NCBI RefSeq assembly: GCF_024397795.1
Contig: NZ_CP072983.1
Span: 806,001-870,000 of the forward strand
DNA length: 64,000 bases
Direction: 5' to 3'
Source of the DNA: Lactobacillus intestinalis
GTDB lineage: Bacteria > Bacillota > Bacilli > Lactobacillales > Lactobacillaceae
The position numbers and the translations under genes are program-made. The notes under the pieces were generated by a model. It worked only from the letters and a program-made list of their open reading frames with translations. It did not search any database and had not been told where the DNA came from. Shown here in pieces: positions 55,121-63,981 of this stretch; within the stretch, counting starts at the first letter, position 1; each line of letters begins with the position of its first letter.

Positions 55121-55155
55121 TAAAAAAGCATTCAAGATCTTGAATGCTTTTTTAT
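55121..55155. terminator. Bidirectional terminator between yitT and the M23 peptidase
   Basis: AAAAAGCATTCAAG / CTTGAATGCTTTTTT, a near-perfect palindrome with runs on both sides. Confidence 0.88.
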
Positions 55156-55826
55156 TATTTATTCATGTTATCTTCAATAACCTTAACTGGATTTAACCAA
55201 GTACCTACATCGCGATACCAATTGTTGCAGGGATAGCCATGTTGATTAATATACTTATGGTTAGTTTTAGTTACACCTAAGTGAAGGTGACTACCAGTTA
55301 ATTTACCGATTTTTTGACCCGTCTTAATTTTTTGACCAGGTTTTACGGTAATATCTTTACGCGAATTAAAACCTTCTTGGTAGATTTCAACGTATTTATC
55401 AGGGCTAATTACCCAAACATACCAGCCAAGTCCCGGTGCTTGTCGTACTTCTTTAACAGTTCCGGGGTGAATAGCTTTTACTGTGCTGTGACCTACTTCA
55501 GAAAAGCCAAAGTCCCAACCGTCATGGAAGTAGCTAAGTGGGCTGAGGGAACGAGCATAGTCAGTCATTCCAAAAGTTTGAGCTTTGTACATTGGTCGAA
55601 CTCCATTTTTCTTTTGACTTGCAAATGGGTAAGCCCAAGTAAGTTTTTTAGTTTCTTTATCAGTAGTTGAAGAATTTGTTTCTTGATTGCTGTTGACTAC
55701 ATCTTCAGTAGTGAAACCAACGTTGTTTGAATTAGATGCAGCAGAAGCCACATTGGAAATCAATCCAAAATTACTAATTAAAAATGCACCAGCTAATAAT
55801 TTGATTAAATTACGTTTCTTTACCAT
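55155..55826 (-). CDS. Secreted M23-family metallopeptidase
   Basis: Exported zinc endopeptidase-type protein (223 aa), signal peptide about 1-30 (cleavage near ASAAS). The M23 LytM domain has FHDGWDFG (first His and Asp ligands), the loop GTVKEVRQAPGLGWYVWV, and HLHLGV (last His). It probably cuts peptide bridges or stems in peptidoglycan. It has no visible wall anchor. It shares a terminator with yitT. Confidence 0.87.
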   Translation of the reverse strand: MVKKRNLIKLLAGAFLISNFGLISNVASAASNSNNVGFTTEDVVNSNQETNSSTTDKETKKLTWAYPFASQKKNGVRPMYKAQTFGMTDYARSLSPLSYFHDGWDFGFSEVGHSTVKAIHPGTVKEVRQAPGLGWYVWVISPDKYVEIYQEGFNSRKDITVKPGQKIKTGQKIGKLTGSHLHLGVTKTNHKYINQHGYPCNNWYRDVGTWLNPVKVIEDNMNK

Positions 55827-56301
55827 TTAAATTTTACTTACAAGTTAAACTTGTAAAATCTTCACTCCTTTTATTTATAAACAGGATCTATTTTAGCCGG
55901 AGAATATTACATAATAGTTACAGACAAAAAATAAGCAAGTTACAAAATTTGCTTATTTTGGTTATTAAATTTTAGTCTCCAATTTCAAATGAATGGCGAG
56001 GTAACGAGTGTAGTGAAAATGGAGCCCTAAATTTTAGAAAAAATTCTTTATGACTTTTAGCAGAGGAATGCTTAGGTGTGTTTTAAAAGGATAAAATATT
56101 TTCTAAAATCAATCTGTCGATGGGAGATGAGCGAAAAGCTCTGGGGGATCGACAGATGATTAAAATGTCGGTACAATAATGTTGTTTAGATTATGGCTGA
56201 TGAATTAAGTGATCAAGATGCGTTTTTTGATTAGGTCGACAGATAAGTGGTTTAAAATTGTTGATATATCAAGGCTTACGATAGCAATAGTTTTTATTTA
56301 A
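55827..56301. other. Gene-free interval with hairpins before the repeat-flanked cassette
   Basis: No supported gene. It holds a terminator-like hairpin AAATAAGCAA / TTTGCTTATTTT (55929-55959), a 46-base stem-loop (56112-56157) and a further TCGACAGAT copy at 56236-56244. A 13-codon frame from 56193 (MADELSDQDAFFD) is too short to call. Confidence 0.5.
56112..56157. repeat. Long stem-loop with perfect 10-bp outer arms
   Basis: The outer arms are ATCTGTCGAT and ATCGACAGAT, with an inner stem GAGC / GCTC around GAAAA. There is no T run after it, so it is not a simple terminator. TCGACAGAT recurs at 56236-56244. Confidence 0.5.
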
Positions 56302-56319
56302 CTTAAGAGGAATGTAAAT
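56290..56319 (+). repeat. 30-bp direct repeat, copy 1
   Basis: Identical over 30 bases to 57696-57725. It contains the ribosome-site-like AAGAGGA followed by ATG TAA, a start codon next to a stop. Together the two copies flank the 1.4-kb cassette. Confidence 0.8.
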
Positions 56320-56664
56320 ACCAAGGGTGATATTCCCGATCAATTGATGGTTAATTCGAATTTACCCGATAGTGAAGTACCTAAGGTCGTTTTACACGAA
56401 ATAGGTCATTATATCCATGATGATGCAATGGTTAATAATTATTTGCACGATTATTACGTGAGAATAAAATCCGAAAGCACCGCAAATCAATTCATGATTC
56501 GAGAACTTATAAAAGAATATGTGGATTATGGTTTTGATGCTAAAAGAGCAAATTATATAAATTTAGCTAAAAACTTAGGTGTCAAGAATTATCAAGATGT
56601 TGAAATTGAATTATCTAAGTATTTGATGAAAGATAGTCCAGATCCGGAAGACTCAAAAAGCTGA
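56302..56664 (+). pseudogene. ImmA/IrrE-like metallopeptidase, N-terminally truncated
   Basis: The frame is open from 56302, after the repeat, and carries TKGDIPDQLMVNSNLPDSEV, then the zinc site HEIGHYIH with downstream KSESTANQFMIRELI, the ImmA/IrrE pattern in which HEXXH and a later Glu bind zinc. Starts at TTG 56344 or ATG 56347 would give only about 105 residues, shorter than the usual 130-170, and leave out the N-terminal strand region. It may be a relic of a phage or mobile-element repressor-cleaving protease. Position and a truncated 5' end next to the repeat suggest joining by recombination. Confidence 0.6.
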
Positions 56665-56683
56665 TATTTTGGAGGAAAAGAAT

Positions 56684-57643
56684 TTGGAAAATAAAACAAT
56701 TAAAAGAAGAAATATCATAGGTATAATGCTACTTATTTGTGCAGTAATAAGTTTTCTTTGCGTTTTTACTGGTGGTTTATTTAATATTACTTTTGTAGTA
56801 TTAAGCGCTGTTCCTGGTTGTTACTTTGTAAAAACGAATGCAGGTCCAATTTATAAACAAAATGAGCGAATTTTAAAAATCACATTTTATATTTTTGCTT
56901 TTATTATTTTATTACTTAGTTCACATGTAAATGTAGGATCTGTTATGTCTACTGATATAATAATTATTCTCTATTCTATTGGCGCACCTTGGGGCAAAAA
57001 TGGTTATAAGCAATGTCCTTATGTTAAAACTAAACCTGAAAAAGTTTTAACTAAAAACTGGTGGTTTTACGTTTCTGCGGCTGCCTTTTTATTGATTGCT
57101 TATGCCACCGCTGAATCAAATATTGATACTTCGTCAAGTGATAGCTCTCAAAGTACTTCAGCTAAAAGCAAAAATTATATTAGTTTAGATGGACAACACA
57201 TTTATTACACTAATTATAAAAAATATAAAATTGGTGACCCAGACAACTCATGGTCAAATGCTACAGCAAAAATAAACAATATAACTATTTATAAAACTGA
57301 GAGTGGTTATACTTATGGCTCTAAGCGTGGGAGAAAATCAGTAGAAGGCATGTTAGCAATTAATGTAACAGTTAAAGCTTTGAAAGATATTGATATACTT
57401 ATGAATAGTGCAACTGTAAGTATCCCAAGCATTAATGAACAACATGATATTGAAACCAAAGACGATTGGGACGAGCTAGATAAAGGAATGTCTAAAACTG
57501 GGACGGTTTATATTCCAATTTACAAGTTAAAAAATATTAATAAAATACAATCACTTAGATTTAAATTTGATTGTGAATTACAAAATAATCAAGATGCTGA
57601 TGATTACGATCATACCTATGATATGACCGTAAATTTAAAGTAA
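56684..57643 (+). CDS. Membrane protein with extracellular DUF4352-like domain
   Basis: A 319-residue protein with four or five hydrophobic segments in the first 150 residues, a Ser/Thr-rich linker (SSSDSSQSTSAKSK) and an Ig-like extracellular part resembling DUF4352 (VEGMLAINVTVKALKDIDILMN...). It starts at TTG 56684, 8 bases after GGAGG; a TTG at 56669 lies before that site. Such proteins often lie beside ImmA-like genes in prophage and mobile-element remnants; a role in immunity or exclusion is possible but not shown. Confidence 0.65.
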   Translation: MENKTIKRRNIIGIMLLICAVISFLCVFTGGLFNITFVVLSAVPGCYFVKTNAGPIYKQNERILKITFYIFAFIILLLSSHVNVGSVMSTDIIIILYSIGAPWGKNGYKQCPYVKTKPEKVLTKNWWFYVSAAAFLLIAYATAESNIDTSSSDSSQSTSAKSKNYISLDGQHIYYTNYKKYKIGDPDNSWSNATAKINNITIYKTESGYTYGSKRGRKSVEGMLAINVTVKALKDIDILMNSATVSIPSINEQHDIETKDDWDELDKGMSKTGTVYIPIYKLKNINKIQSLRFKFDCELQNNQDADDYDHTYDMTVNLK

Positions 57644-57654
57644 AGTATAAAAAT

Positions 57655-57687
57655 AAGCCCGTCTATTTGAGATAGACAGCCTTTTAA
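57655..57687 (+). terminator. Terminator after the cassette membrane protein
   Basis: GTCTAT / ATAGAC hairpin with GC extension and TTTT. Confidence 0.55.
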
Positions 57688-57695
57688 TTTAGCAG

Positions 57696-57725
57696 GTTTT
57701 TATTTAACTTAAGAGGAATGTAAAT
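57696..57725 (+). repeat. 30-bp direct repeat, copy 2
   Basis: Identical to 56290-56319, with only non-coding sequence behind it, so the downstream start context has no gene to serve. Confidence 0.8.
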
Positions 57726-57772
57726 TTTAAAAAAGCTGATCAACGTGCATTATAGATTAGATTAAATCAAAA

Positions 57773-57805
57773 ACCATTCTAGAGAAAAATTCTAGAATGG
57801 TCTTT
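57773..57805 (-). terminator. Terminator of ppsR
   Basis: ACCATTCTAGAA / TCTAGAATGGTTTTT on the minus strand, after the ppsR stop. Confidence 0.75.
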
Positions 57806-57853
57806 TAACGTAAGTAGGATATTATAAAAATATATTTATTAAAGAGTTTTAAT

Positions 57854-58690
57854 TTAATCCTCAATTCCCAAGTGGTGCATGATTAAAGCTGCAGTTTCTT
57901 CAATAGATCGATGAGATACGTTAATTACGTAGCAACCTAATTTCTTGTAAAGCTTTTGAGCAGACTCAAGCTCCTCATTGATAGAGTCCATATTTGAATA
58001 AGTAGTATCTGGATTTAAACCATAAGAAATCATTCTTTGACGTCTGATTTCATTTAAAACTGATGGATCATTAGTTAATCCGATAATTTTCTTTGGGTTG
58101 ATCTCATAGATTTCTTTAGGGATGTGAGTTTGAGGAACTAGTGGTAAGTTAGCAACCTTTAAGTTCTTATTTGCTAAAAATAGTGATAAAGGTGTCTTAG
58201 AGGTTCTTGAAACTCCAAGCAAAACTACATCTGCTTCAAGAAAGCCTTTAGGATCCTTACCGTCATCATACATAACTGCAAATTCCATTGCAGAAATTCG
58301 ATCAAAGTATTTTTGGTTTAGTTTATGTTGGGCACCGATCTTTTCCACTGGACGCATCCCAGTAGTTTGTTGAATTGCCTCTACAACAGGGGAGAAGATA
58401 TCCACGCTTTGAATATTATGTTCTCTCGCAAATTTGATTACTGGAAGTTGCATGTCGTCTTTAACTAAGCTATAGAGAATAACTAAATGAGGATATTTCT
58501 CAATCTCTTTAAAGACTTCATCTAGCTTTTTCTTATCAGTAATAAATGGGTAACGACGATAATTAATCTGTGTATCTGGAAATTCAGCAGCTGCAGCAGT
58601 TGCATTGTTAAAAGCGGTATCTCCCGCAGCATCGGAAATGATAATAATATTGACTTCTTCTTTTTTATTGTTTGTTACGTTTTCTGGCAT
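57854..58690 (-). CDS. ppsR: Pyruvate,phosphate dikinase regulatory protein (kinase/phosphotransferase)
   Basis: DUF299 family (278 aa). It phosphorylates and dephosphorylates PPDK or PEP synthase at an active-site threonine. The P-loop is GVSRTSKTPLS near residue 150, and IIISDAAGDTAFNNATAA starts the protein. The start at 58690 (MPENVTNN) has AGAGGTG upstream. It is divergent from rpsU, as in many Firmicutes where the yqfL gene neighbours this block. No PPDK gene is in the window. Confidence 0.9.
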   Translation of the reverse strand: MPENVTNNKKEEVNIIIISDAAGDTAFNNATAAAAEFPDTQINYRRYPFITDKKKLDEVFKEIEKYPHLVILYSLVKDDMQLPVIKFAREHNIQSVDIFSPVVEAIQQTTGMRPVEKIGAQHKLNQKYFDRISAMEFAVMYDDGKDPKGFLEADVVLLGVSRTSKTPLSLFLANKNLKVANLPLVPQTHIPKEIYEINPKKIIGLTNDPSVLNEIRRQRMISYGLNPDTTYSNMDSINEELESAQKLYKKLGCYVINVSHRSIEETAALIMHHLGIED

Positions 58691-58813
58691 ATAAAGCACC
58701 TCTTTCTAAATAAGATTATACCTAAAGAGGACGATTTTTGAAATCGCTTTATCAACTTGTAAACCGATTTTTAGTGAAGAAGAAAAATATTTTAAAAAAT
58801 TTTGCTGTATCTA

Positions 58814-58841
58814 TTGACCGATAATTAAGGTTTGCTATAAT
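58814..58841 (+). promoter_or_regulatory. rpsU promoter
   Basis: TTGACC (58814-58819), 16 bp, TATAAT (58836-58841), with TG upstream of -10. Confidence 0.7.
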
Positions 58842-58890
58842 TTAATTAAACGTATGGCGTAACGCCAAGAAATGGAAGGAGGGATCACAC

Positions 58891-59067
58891 ATGGCTAAGA
58901 CAATCGTTCACGAAAACGAGTCTATTGATGATGCTCTTCGTCGTTTCAAGCGTTCCGTTTCTAGAAGTGGTACCTTACAAGAATACCGCAAGCGCGAATT
59001 CTATGAAAAGCCAAGTGTTCGCAGAAAGCTTAAGTCAGAAGCTGCACGCAAACGTAGACATTATTAA
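58891..59067 (+). CDS. rpsU: 30S ribosomal protein S21
   Basis: Short basic protein (58 aa: [19 protein letters not shown]..., ending RKRRHY), complete. GGAGGG lies 10 bases upstream of the ATG. It is too short to be picked by most length filters. S21 sits near the 3' end of 16S rRNA and helps mRNA binding. Its terminator follows at once. Confidence 0.97.
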
Positions 59068-59079
59068 TTAACAAAGAGG

Positions 59080-59106
59080 CTCTCGTCTTTAGACGGGAGT
59101 TTTTTT
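59080..59106 (+). terminator. Terminator of rpsU
   Basis: CTCTCGTCT / AGACGGGAG with one mismatch, followed by seven T. Confidence 0.85.
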
Positions 59107-59199
59107 GTTTCTTGAAAATAATATATATTATTTTATCATTTTAATAAGTCTGCTATAATTTCATTTGTAGGTTTTATTTTTAAGGAAGAGGGAACTACA

Positions 59200-59643
59200 T
59201 TGAGTTTATCTGATAATATCATGTCTGATATGAAGCAAGCTATGAAGGAACATGATAAAATTAAGTTGAACACAGTGCGAATGATCAAGTCTGCACTGAT
59301 GAATGAAAAAATTAAGTTAGGTCATGAATTGAATTCTGATGAAGAATTAACAGTTCTGAATCGTGAAAGAAAACAAAGAGAAGAATCAATTGAAGAATTT
59401 GTTAAAGCTTCACGTGATGATTTAGCTGAAGAAACTAAAAAAGAATTGGCCGTAGTTGAAAGCTATATGCCAAAGCAACTTTCAAAAGATGAGCTTGAGA
59501 AGATTGTTAAAGAAACAGTCGCAGAAGTTGGCGCAAAAGGTAAATCTGACTTTGGTAAAGTAATGAAGAGCTTAATGCCAAAAGTTAAAGGCCGCGCTGA
59601 TGGTAAAGAAGCTTCAGCTATAGTTCGTGACCAGTTAAATTAA
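59200..59643 (+). CDS. yqeY: GatB/YqeY domain protein
   Basis: A 147-residue YqeY-family protein (MIKSALMNEKIKLGHELNSDE..., VVESYMPKQLSKDEL). The related GatB tail works in tRNA amidation; the stand-alone protein's function is unknown. It starts at TTG with GGAAGAGGG upstream and TATAAT at 59154-59159, giving its own promoter. phoH follows 22 bases later. Confidence 0.92.
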   Translation: MSLSDNIMSDMKQAMKEHDKIKLNTVRMIKSALMNEKIKLGHELNSDEELTVLNRERKQREESIEEFVKASRDDLAEETKKELAVVESYMPKQLSKDELEKIVKETVAEVGAKGKSDFGKVMKSLMPKVKGRADGKEASAIVRDQLN

Positions 59644-59665
59644 GCATTAGAAGGAGCAGATTTAG

Positions 59666-60622
59666 TTGGCTCAAACAACTTTTATTCCTAAAAATCCAGA
59701 TAGTATTCAAAAACTAGTTGGAATTAACGATGGTAATTTAAAACTTTTATCTGAAGGCTACAATGTTTCAGTAACGGATACTGGAAATGAAATTGTAATT
59801 TCTGGAGACGAAAACGGTGTAAAAAAAGTAGTTCAAGTTTTAAAGGCTTTAGACAGCGTTGTGAATACCGGCGTTAACGTTGGTGCGCCCGATGTTGTTA
59901 GTGCTATGAAAATGGTGGACAAAGGTACAGTAGAGTATTTTGCGGATCTCTATAAAAAGGTTTTAATTCAGGATGCTAAAGGTAAACCGATTAGAGTCAA
60001 AAATATGGGGCAGAAGCGCTATGTCGATGCCATTAATAAGCAAGATGTAGTCTTTGGAATTGGACCAGCCGGAACGGGTAAAACTTTTTTGGCCGTTGTG
60101 TGTGCGATTGCAGCTTTTAAAAAAGGTGAAGTTTCCCGAATTATTCTTACTAGACCTGCTGTTGAAGCTGGGGAATCTCTGGGATTTTTACCAGGCGATT
60201 TAAAAGAAAAAGTTGATCCATATTTGAGACCAATCTATGACTCCTTGTATGCTATTTTAGGTAGAAATACTACAGAGCGTTTAATGGAAAGAGGAGTAAT
60301 TGAAGTAGCTCCTCTAGCTTACATGCGTGGTCGAACTTTAGATGATGCCTTTGTAATTTTGGATGAGGCTCAAAACACTACTGATGCTCAAATGAAGATG
60401 TTCTTGACTCGACTTGGTTTTAATTCAAAGATGATTGTGAATGGGGACATGACTCAGGTTGATTTACCAGGTAGACAGAGAAGTGGATTGATTGATGCTC
60501 AACGAATTTTAAAGGGTATTGATCAAATTGAGTTTATTCAATTTACTGCTAATGATGTTGTAAGACACCCTGTAGTAGCTAAAATTATTAATGCTTATGA
60601 ACAAAAGGATGCACAAAGATAA
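59666..60622 (+). CDS. phoH: PhoH-family ATPase
   Basis: Cytoplasmic P-loop ATPase (318 aa). Walker A GPAGTGKT near residue 132, then RPAVEAGESLGFLPGD, Walker B-like AFVILDEAQNTT and VNGDMTQVDLPGRQRSG. In many bacteria it is linked with ybeY and RNA processing. TTG start with GGAGC upstream; the stop overlaps the ybeY start by one base. Confidence 0.95.
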   Translation: MAQTTFIPKNPDSIQKLVGINDGNLKLLSEGYNVSVTDTGNEIVISGDENGVKKVVQVLKALDSVVNTGVNVGAPDVVSAMKMVDKGTVEYFADLYKKVLIQDAKGKPIRVKNMGQKRYVDAINKQDVVFGIGPAGTGKTFLAVVCAIAAFKKGEVSRIILTRPAVEAGESLGFLPGDLKEKVDPYLRPIYDSLYAILGRNTTERLMERGVIEVAPLAYMRGRTLDDAFVILDEAQNTTDAQMKMFLTRLGFNSKMIVNGDMTQVDLPGRQRSGLIDAQRILKGIDQIEFIQFTANDVVRHPVVAKIINAYEQKDAQR

Positions 60623-61143
60623 TGAACCCAATTGAAATTACCTATAATGATGAAGTTGGCTTTTTAGATGATAAGCGTGATTGGAAAAAGTGGATTATGG
60701 ATCTACTTTTAATGGCAAAAAAAGAAATTGGCAAAGATACAAATTTAGAAATGAGTATTAACTTTGTGGATGAAGCTAAAAGTCACGAGATTAATCTAAA
60801 GTATCGTGATAAAGATCGTCCAACTGATGTCATTTCATTTGCTATTGAAGATGGCGAAGAAGGACTTGACATGTCTGAATTCTTTGCAGATCCAGATTTC
60901 CAAGAAGATATTGGCGATTTATTTATGTGTCCTAGCGTGATTAAACGTCACAGTGTAGAATATGGTACAGGCTTTGATCGAGAATTTGGCTATACTGTAG
61001 TTCATGGCTTTCTTCATTTAAATGGATATGACCATATTAAACCAGAGGAAGCTAAGGAAATGTTTGGTATTCAAGGTAAAGTATTGGAGGAATATGGCTT
61101 ACCGCTGTATCCGAACCAATTAGATAAAGGACGAGGCAAATAG
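60622..61143 (+). CDS. ybeY: Endoribonuclease YbeY
   Basis: 16S rRNA-processing RNase (173 aa). The metal motif [11 protein letters not shown] is present, the H-x3-H-x5-H zinc site. Coupled with phoH (TAATG) and followed by era 2 bases later. Confidence 0.95.
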   Translation: MNPIEITYNDEVGFLDDKRDWKKWIMDLLLMAKKEIGKDTNLEMSINFVDEAKSHEINLKYRDKDRPTDVISFAIEDGEEGLDMSEFFADPDFQEDIGDLFMCPSVIKRHSVEYGTGFDREFGYTVVHGFLHLNGYDHIKPEEAKEMFGIQGKVLEEYGLPLYPNQLDKGRGK

Positions 61144-61144
61144 A

Positions 61145-62053
61145 ATGAGTGAAGAAAAAGATTTTAAATCAGGTTTTGTTGCTTTAGTAGGGCGTCCTAA
61201 TGTAGGAAAATCAACTTTGATGAACTATTTAGTCGGTCAAAAAGTTGCAATTACTTCCAATAAACCACAAACTACTCGTAATCGAATTTCGGGAATTTAT
61301 ACTTCTAATGAGATGCAAGTGGTTTTTGTCGACACTCCAGGGATTTTTAAACCACATTCTAAGCTTGATGATTACATGGATAAAGCAAGTTTATCTAGTC
61401 TAAATGATGTAGATCTTGTTTTGTTTATGGTTGAACCAGAAGAAGCTGGAAAGGGAGATCAGTTTATTGCTGAGCAACTAAAGAATGTCAAAGTTCCAGT
61501 TTTCTTAGTAATTAATAAAATTGATCAAGTTCATCCGGATCAATTATTACCAATTATTGATTCTTATCGTAAGTTAGGTGATTTTGCAGAGTTTTTGCCT
61601 ATTTCTGCTACTCAAGGTAACGGAGTCAGTGATTTACTTAATGCAATTCATAAGTACTTACCAGAAGGTCCTCAATATTATGGTAGTGATCAAATTACCG
61701 ATCGACCTGAATATTTTGTAGTGGCAGAACTCATTAGAGAACAAATTTTACATTTGACTTCTCAAGAAGTGCCTCATGCTACTGCAGTGGCTGTTGATCA
61801 AATGAACCAACGAGTAAATGGAAAGCTTCAAATTGATGCGACAATTTATGTTGAACGTGATGGCCAAAAGGGCATTCTTATCGGTAAAGGCGGTAAGATG
61901 CTTAAACAAATCGGAATTAATTCACGTAAGCAAATTGAAGATTTGCTAGGTGAAAAGGTCAATTTACGTTTATGGGTAAAAGTTCAACCTAACTGGCGCT
62001 CAGATCCAAACTTTTTAAAGCGAATTGGTTATGATAAAAAGGAACTTTCTTAA
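61145..62053 (+). CDS. era: GTPase Era
   Basis: 16S rRNA-binding GTPase in 30S maturation (302 aa). G1 [10 protein letters not shown]2 region TTRNR, G3 DTPGI, G4 NKID and a C-terminal KH domain ([19 protein letters not shown]). It lies in phoH-ybeY-era-recO. Confidence 0.97.
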   Translation: MSEEKDFKSGFVALVGRPNVGKSTLMNYLVGQKVAITSNKPQTTRNRISGIYTSNEMQVVFVDTPGIFKPHSKLDDYMDKASLSSLNDVDLVLFMVEPEEAGKGDQFIAEQLKNVKVPVFLVINKIDQVHPDQLLPIIDSYRKLGDFAEFLPISATQGNGVSDLLNAIHKYLPEGPQYYGSDQITDRPEYFVVAELIREQILHLTSQEVPHATAVAVDQMNQRVNGKLQIDATIYVERDGQKGILIGKGGKMLKQIGINSRKQIEDLLGEKVNLRLWVKVQPNWRSDPNFLKRIGYDKKELS

Positions 62054-62055
62054 AG

Positions 62056-62808
62056 ATGCGTGAACTAAAAGAAGTTCAAGGAATTGTCTTTAAACGAAGA
62101 AAATATAAGGATACTGATTTAATTGTAAAAATCATGACTAAAAATAATGGCATAATTTCTTTAATTGTGAAGGGAGCAATGCGGCCAAAATCAAAATTAA
62201 ATGCGGCCACTTTGAATTTCTCATATGGAACCTATGTTATTTATACTAGTGGTCATGGATTAAGTAGCCTGAGAACTTATAAAGAAGTAAAGCAACTTGA
62301 TGGGATATATGATGACCTAATCAAGAATGCTTATGCTTCTTTTATTTTGGATTTAATCGATCATGCTTTTGTAGAATATCAATCAATTGGAAAATATTAT
62401 GATTTAGCCGATTTTGCAATTCACAAAATAAATGAAGGTGTTGATCCTGAAATTATTACTCAGATTGTCCAAATGCAACTCTTAACGGCTTTTGGAGTAC
62501 AACCAGAACTGCACCGTTGCTTAATTTGTAAAAAAGCAGAGGGAATATTTGACTATTCTATTAAGCTGGGTGGGATAATTTGCAGTGATCATTTTAATGA
62601 TGTTCAGTCACGACTCTATTTAAAGCCTAAGCAAACCGCTCTTCTTAGAACGATGGGATTAGTCCCGATTGAACGTTTAGGGAAGATTTCACTTCAATCA
62701 GAGACTAAATTGGCTACTAGAAAGGCAATTGATCGAATTTATAGAGAAACGATTGATCTTAATTTAAAAACAAAAAAATTCCTTGACGAAATGAAATTTT
62801 TTAGTTAA
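62056..62808 (+). CDS. recO: DNA repair protein RecO
   Basis: RecF-pathway mediator (250 aa): N-terminal OB fold ([20 protein letters not shown]), helical middle, and a zinc-ribbon-like region with LHRCLICKK and ICSDH. It loads RecA with RecR. It starts 2 bases after era. Confidence 0.95.
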   Translation: MRELKEVQGIVFKRRKYKDTDLIVKIMTKNNGIISLIVKGAMRPKSKLNAATLNFSYGTYVIYTSGHGLSSLRTYKEVKQLDGIYDDLIKNAYASFILDLIDHAFVEYQSIGKYYDLADFAIHKINEGVDPEIITQIVQMQLLTAFGVQPELHRCLICKKAEGIFDYSIKLGGIICSDHFNDVQSRLYLKPKQTALLRTMGLVPIERLGKISLQSETKLATRKAIDRIYRETIDLNLKTKKFLDEMKFFS

Positions 62809-62859
62809 TGAAACACTAGTTTTAGTTTTCAGTCTGTGGTAAAATTAAGTACGAATTTT

Positions 62860-63033
62860 GACAATGATAAGGATTTAAAAAAGTACTAGTTTAGCGAATG
62901 TCGTCTGGTGGAAGGACATCTAGGAAAAGGCACCTTTAGTCAAATTAATTAAGAGCAGGAAGAAAACTTCCTGAATTAGGGTGGAACCGCGATATATTTC
63001 GTCCCTATGCAAAATTTTGCATAGGCTTTTTTT
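62860..63033 (+). ncRNA. T-box leader with Gly specifier, controlling glyQS
   Basis: The short glycine-type T-box lacks stem II. GGC (62929-62931) follows AAAA in the specifier loop; the apical part is CGTCTGGTGGAAGGAC. The T-box core AGGGTGGAACCGCG is at 62978-62991 and the terminator CCTATGCAAAA / TTTTGCATAGG plus T run at 63003-63033. An extended -10 TGGTAAAAT at 62837-62845 may be its promoter. Confidence 0.88.
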
Positions 63034-63063
63034 ATGGCCTAGCGCAGGAGGGAAATAGAAAAA

Positions 63064-63981
63064 ATGGCAGATAAGAAATTAACTATTCAAAATATGATCT
63101 TTAAATTGGAACAATTCTGGTCCTCAAAAGGTTGTATGATTATGCCTTCGTACGATGTTGAAAAGGGTGCAGGTACGATGAGTCCTTACACTTTTCTTCG
63201 TGCAATTGGTCCAGAACCTTGGGCAGCTTGTTATGTAGAGCCTTCTAGAAGACCTGCAGATGGACGTTATGGTGAAAATCCTAACAGATTATTCCAACAC
63301 CACCAATTCCAAGTAGTTATTAAACCAGCACCTAAGGATATTCAACAATATTACTTAGATAGTTTAAAGGTTTTGGGAATTGATCCATTAGAACATGATA
63401 TTCGTTTCGTAGAAGATAACTGGGCTAACCCATCTATGGGTTGTGCTGGTGTTGGTTGGGAAGTATGGCTTGATGGTATGGAAGTCAGCCAATTTACTTA
63501 CTTCCAAGTTGTTGGTGAACTTGATGTTAAGCCAACAATGAGTGAAATTACTTACGGGGTAGAAAGACTTGCTTCTTATATTCAAGATGTAAACACTGTT
63601 TTTGACCTTGAATGGGGAAATGGTATTCTTTATCGCGATATCTTCAAACAACCAGAATATGAACATTCTAAATATGCTTTTGAAGAATCAAATCAAGAAC
63701 AGCTTCTTAAGTTCTTTGATATTTATGAAGCAACAGCTAAGCGTCTTCTTAGCCAAAACTTAGTTCACCCTGCATATGACTATATTTTAAAGTGTTCTCA
63801 TACTTTCAACTTGCTTGATGCTCGTGGTGCAGTTTCTGTAACTGAACGTGCGGGATATCTCTCAAGAATTAGAAACTTAGCTCATGAAGTAGCTGTTAAG
63901 TTTGTTGAAGAACGTGAAAAGAGAGGCTTCCCATTACTTAAGAGTGCTGAAGACAAGAAAGTGGGGAATCAAAATGGCTAA
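63064..63981 (+). CDS. glyQ: Glycyl-tRNA synthetase alpha subunit
   Basis: Catalytic subunit of the tetrameric (alpha2beta2) glycyl-tRNA synthetase (305 aa). [42 protein letters not shown] and [17 protein letters not shown] are diagnostic. Its stop overlaps glyS by 8 bases. Confidence 0.97.
   Translation: MADKKLTIQNMIFKLEQFWSSKGCMIMPSYDVEKGAGTMSPYTFLRAIGPEPWAACYVEPSRRPADGRYGENPNRLFQHHQFQVVIKPAPKDIQQYYLDSLKVLGIDPLEHDIRFVEDNWANPSMGCAGVGWEVWLDGMEVSQFTYFQVVGELDVKPTMSEITYGVERLASYIQDVNTVFDLEWGNGILYRDIFKQPEYEHSKYAFEESNQEQLLKFFDIYEATAKRLLSQNLVHPAYDYILKCSHTFNLLDARGAVSVTERAGYLSRIRNLAHEVAVKFVEEREKRGFPLLKSAEDKKVGNQNG

Noticed and set aside
55827..57853. Prophage
   Set aside because: Only an ImmA-like remnant and a membrane protein; no integrase, repressor, structural or lysis genes.
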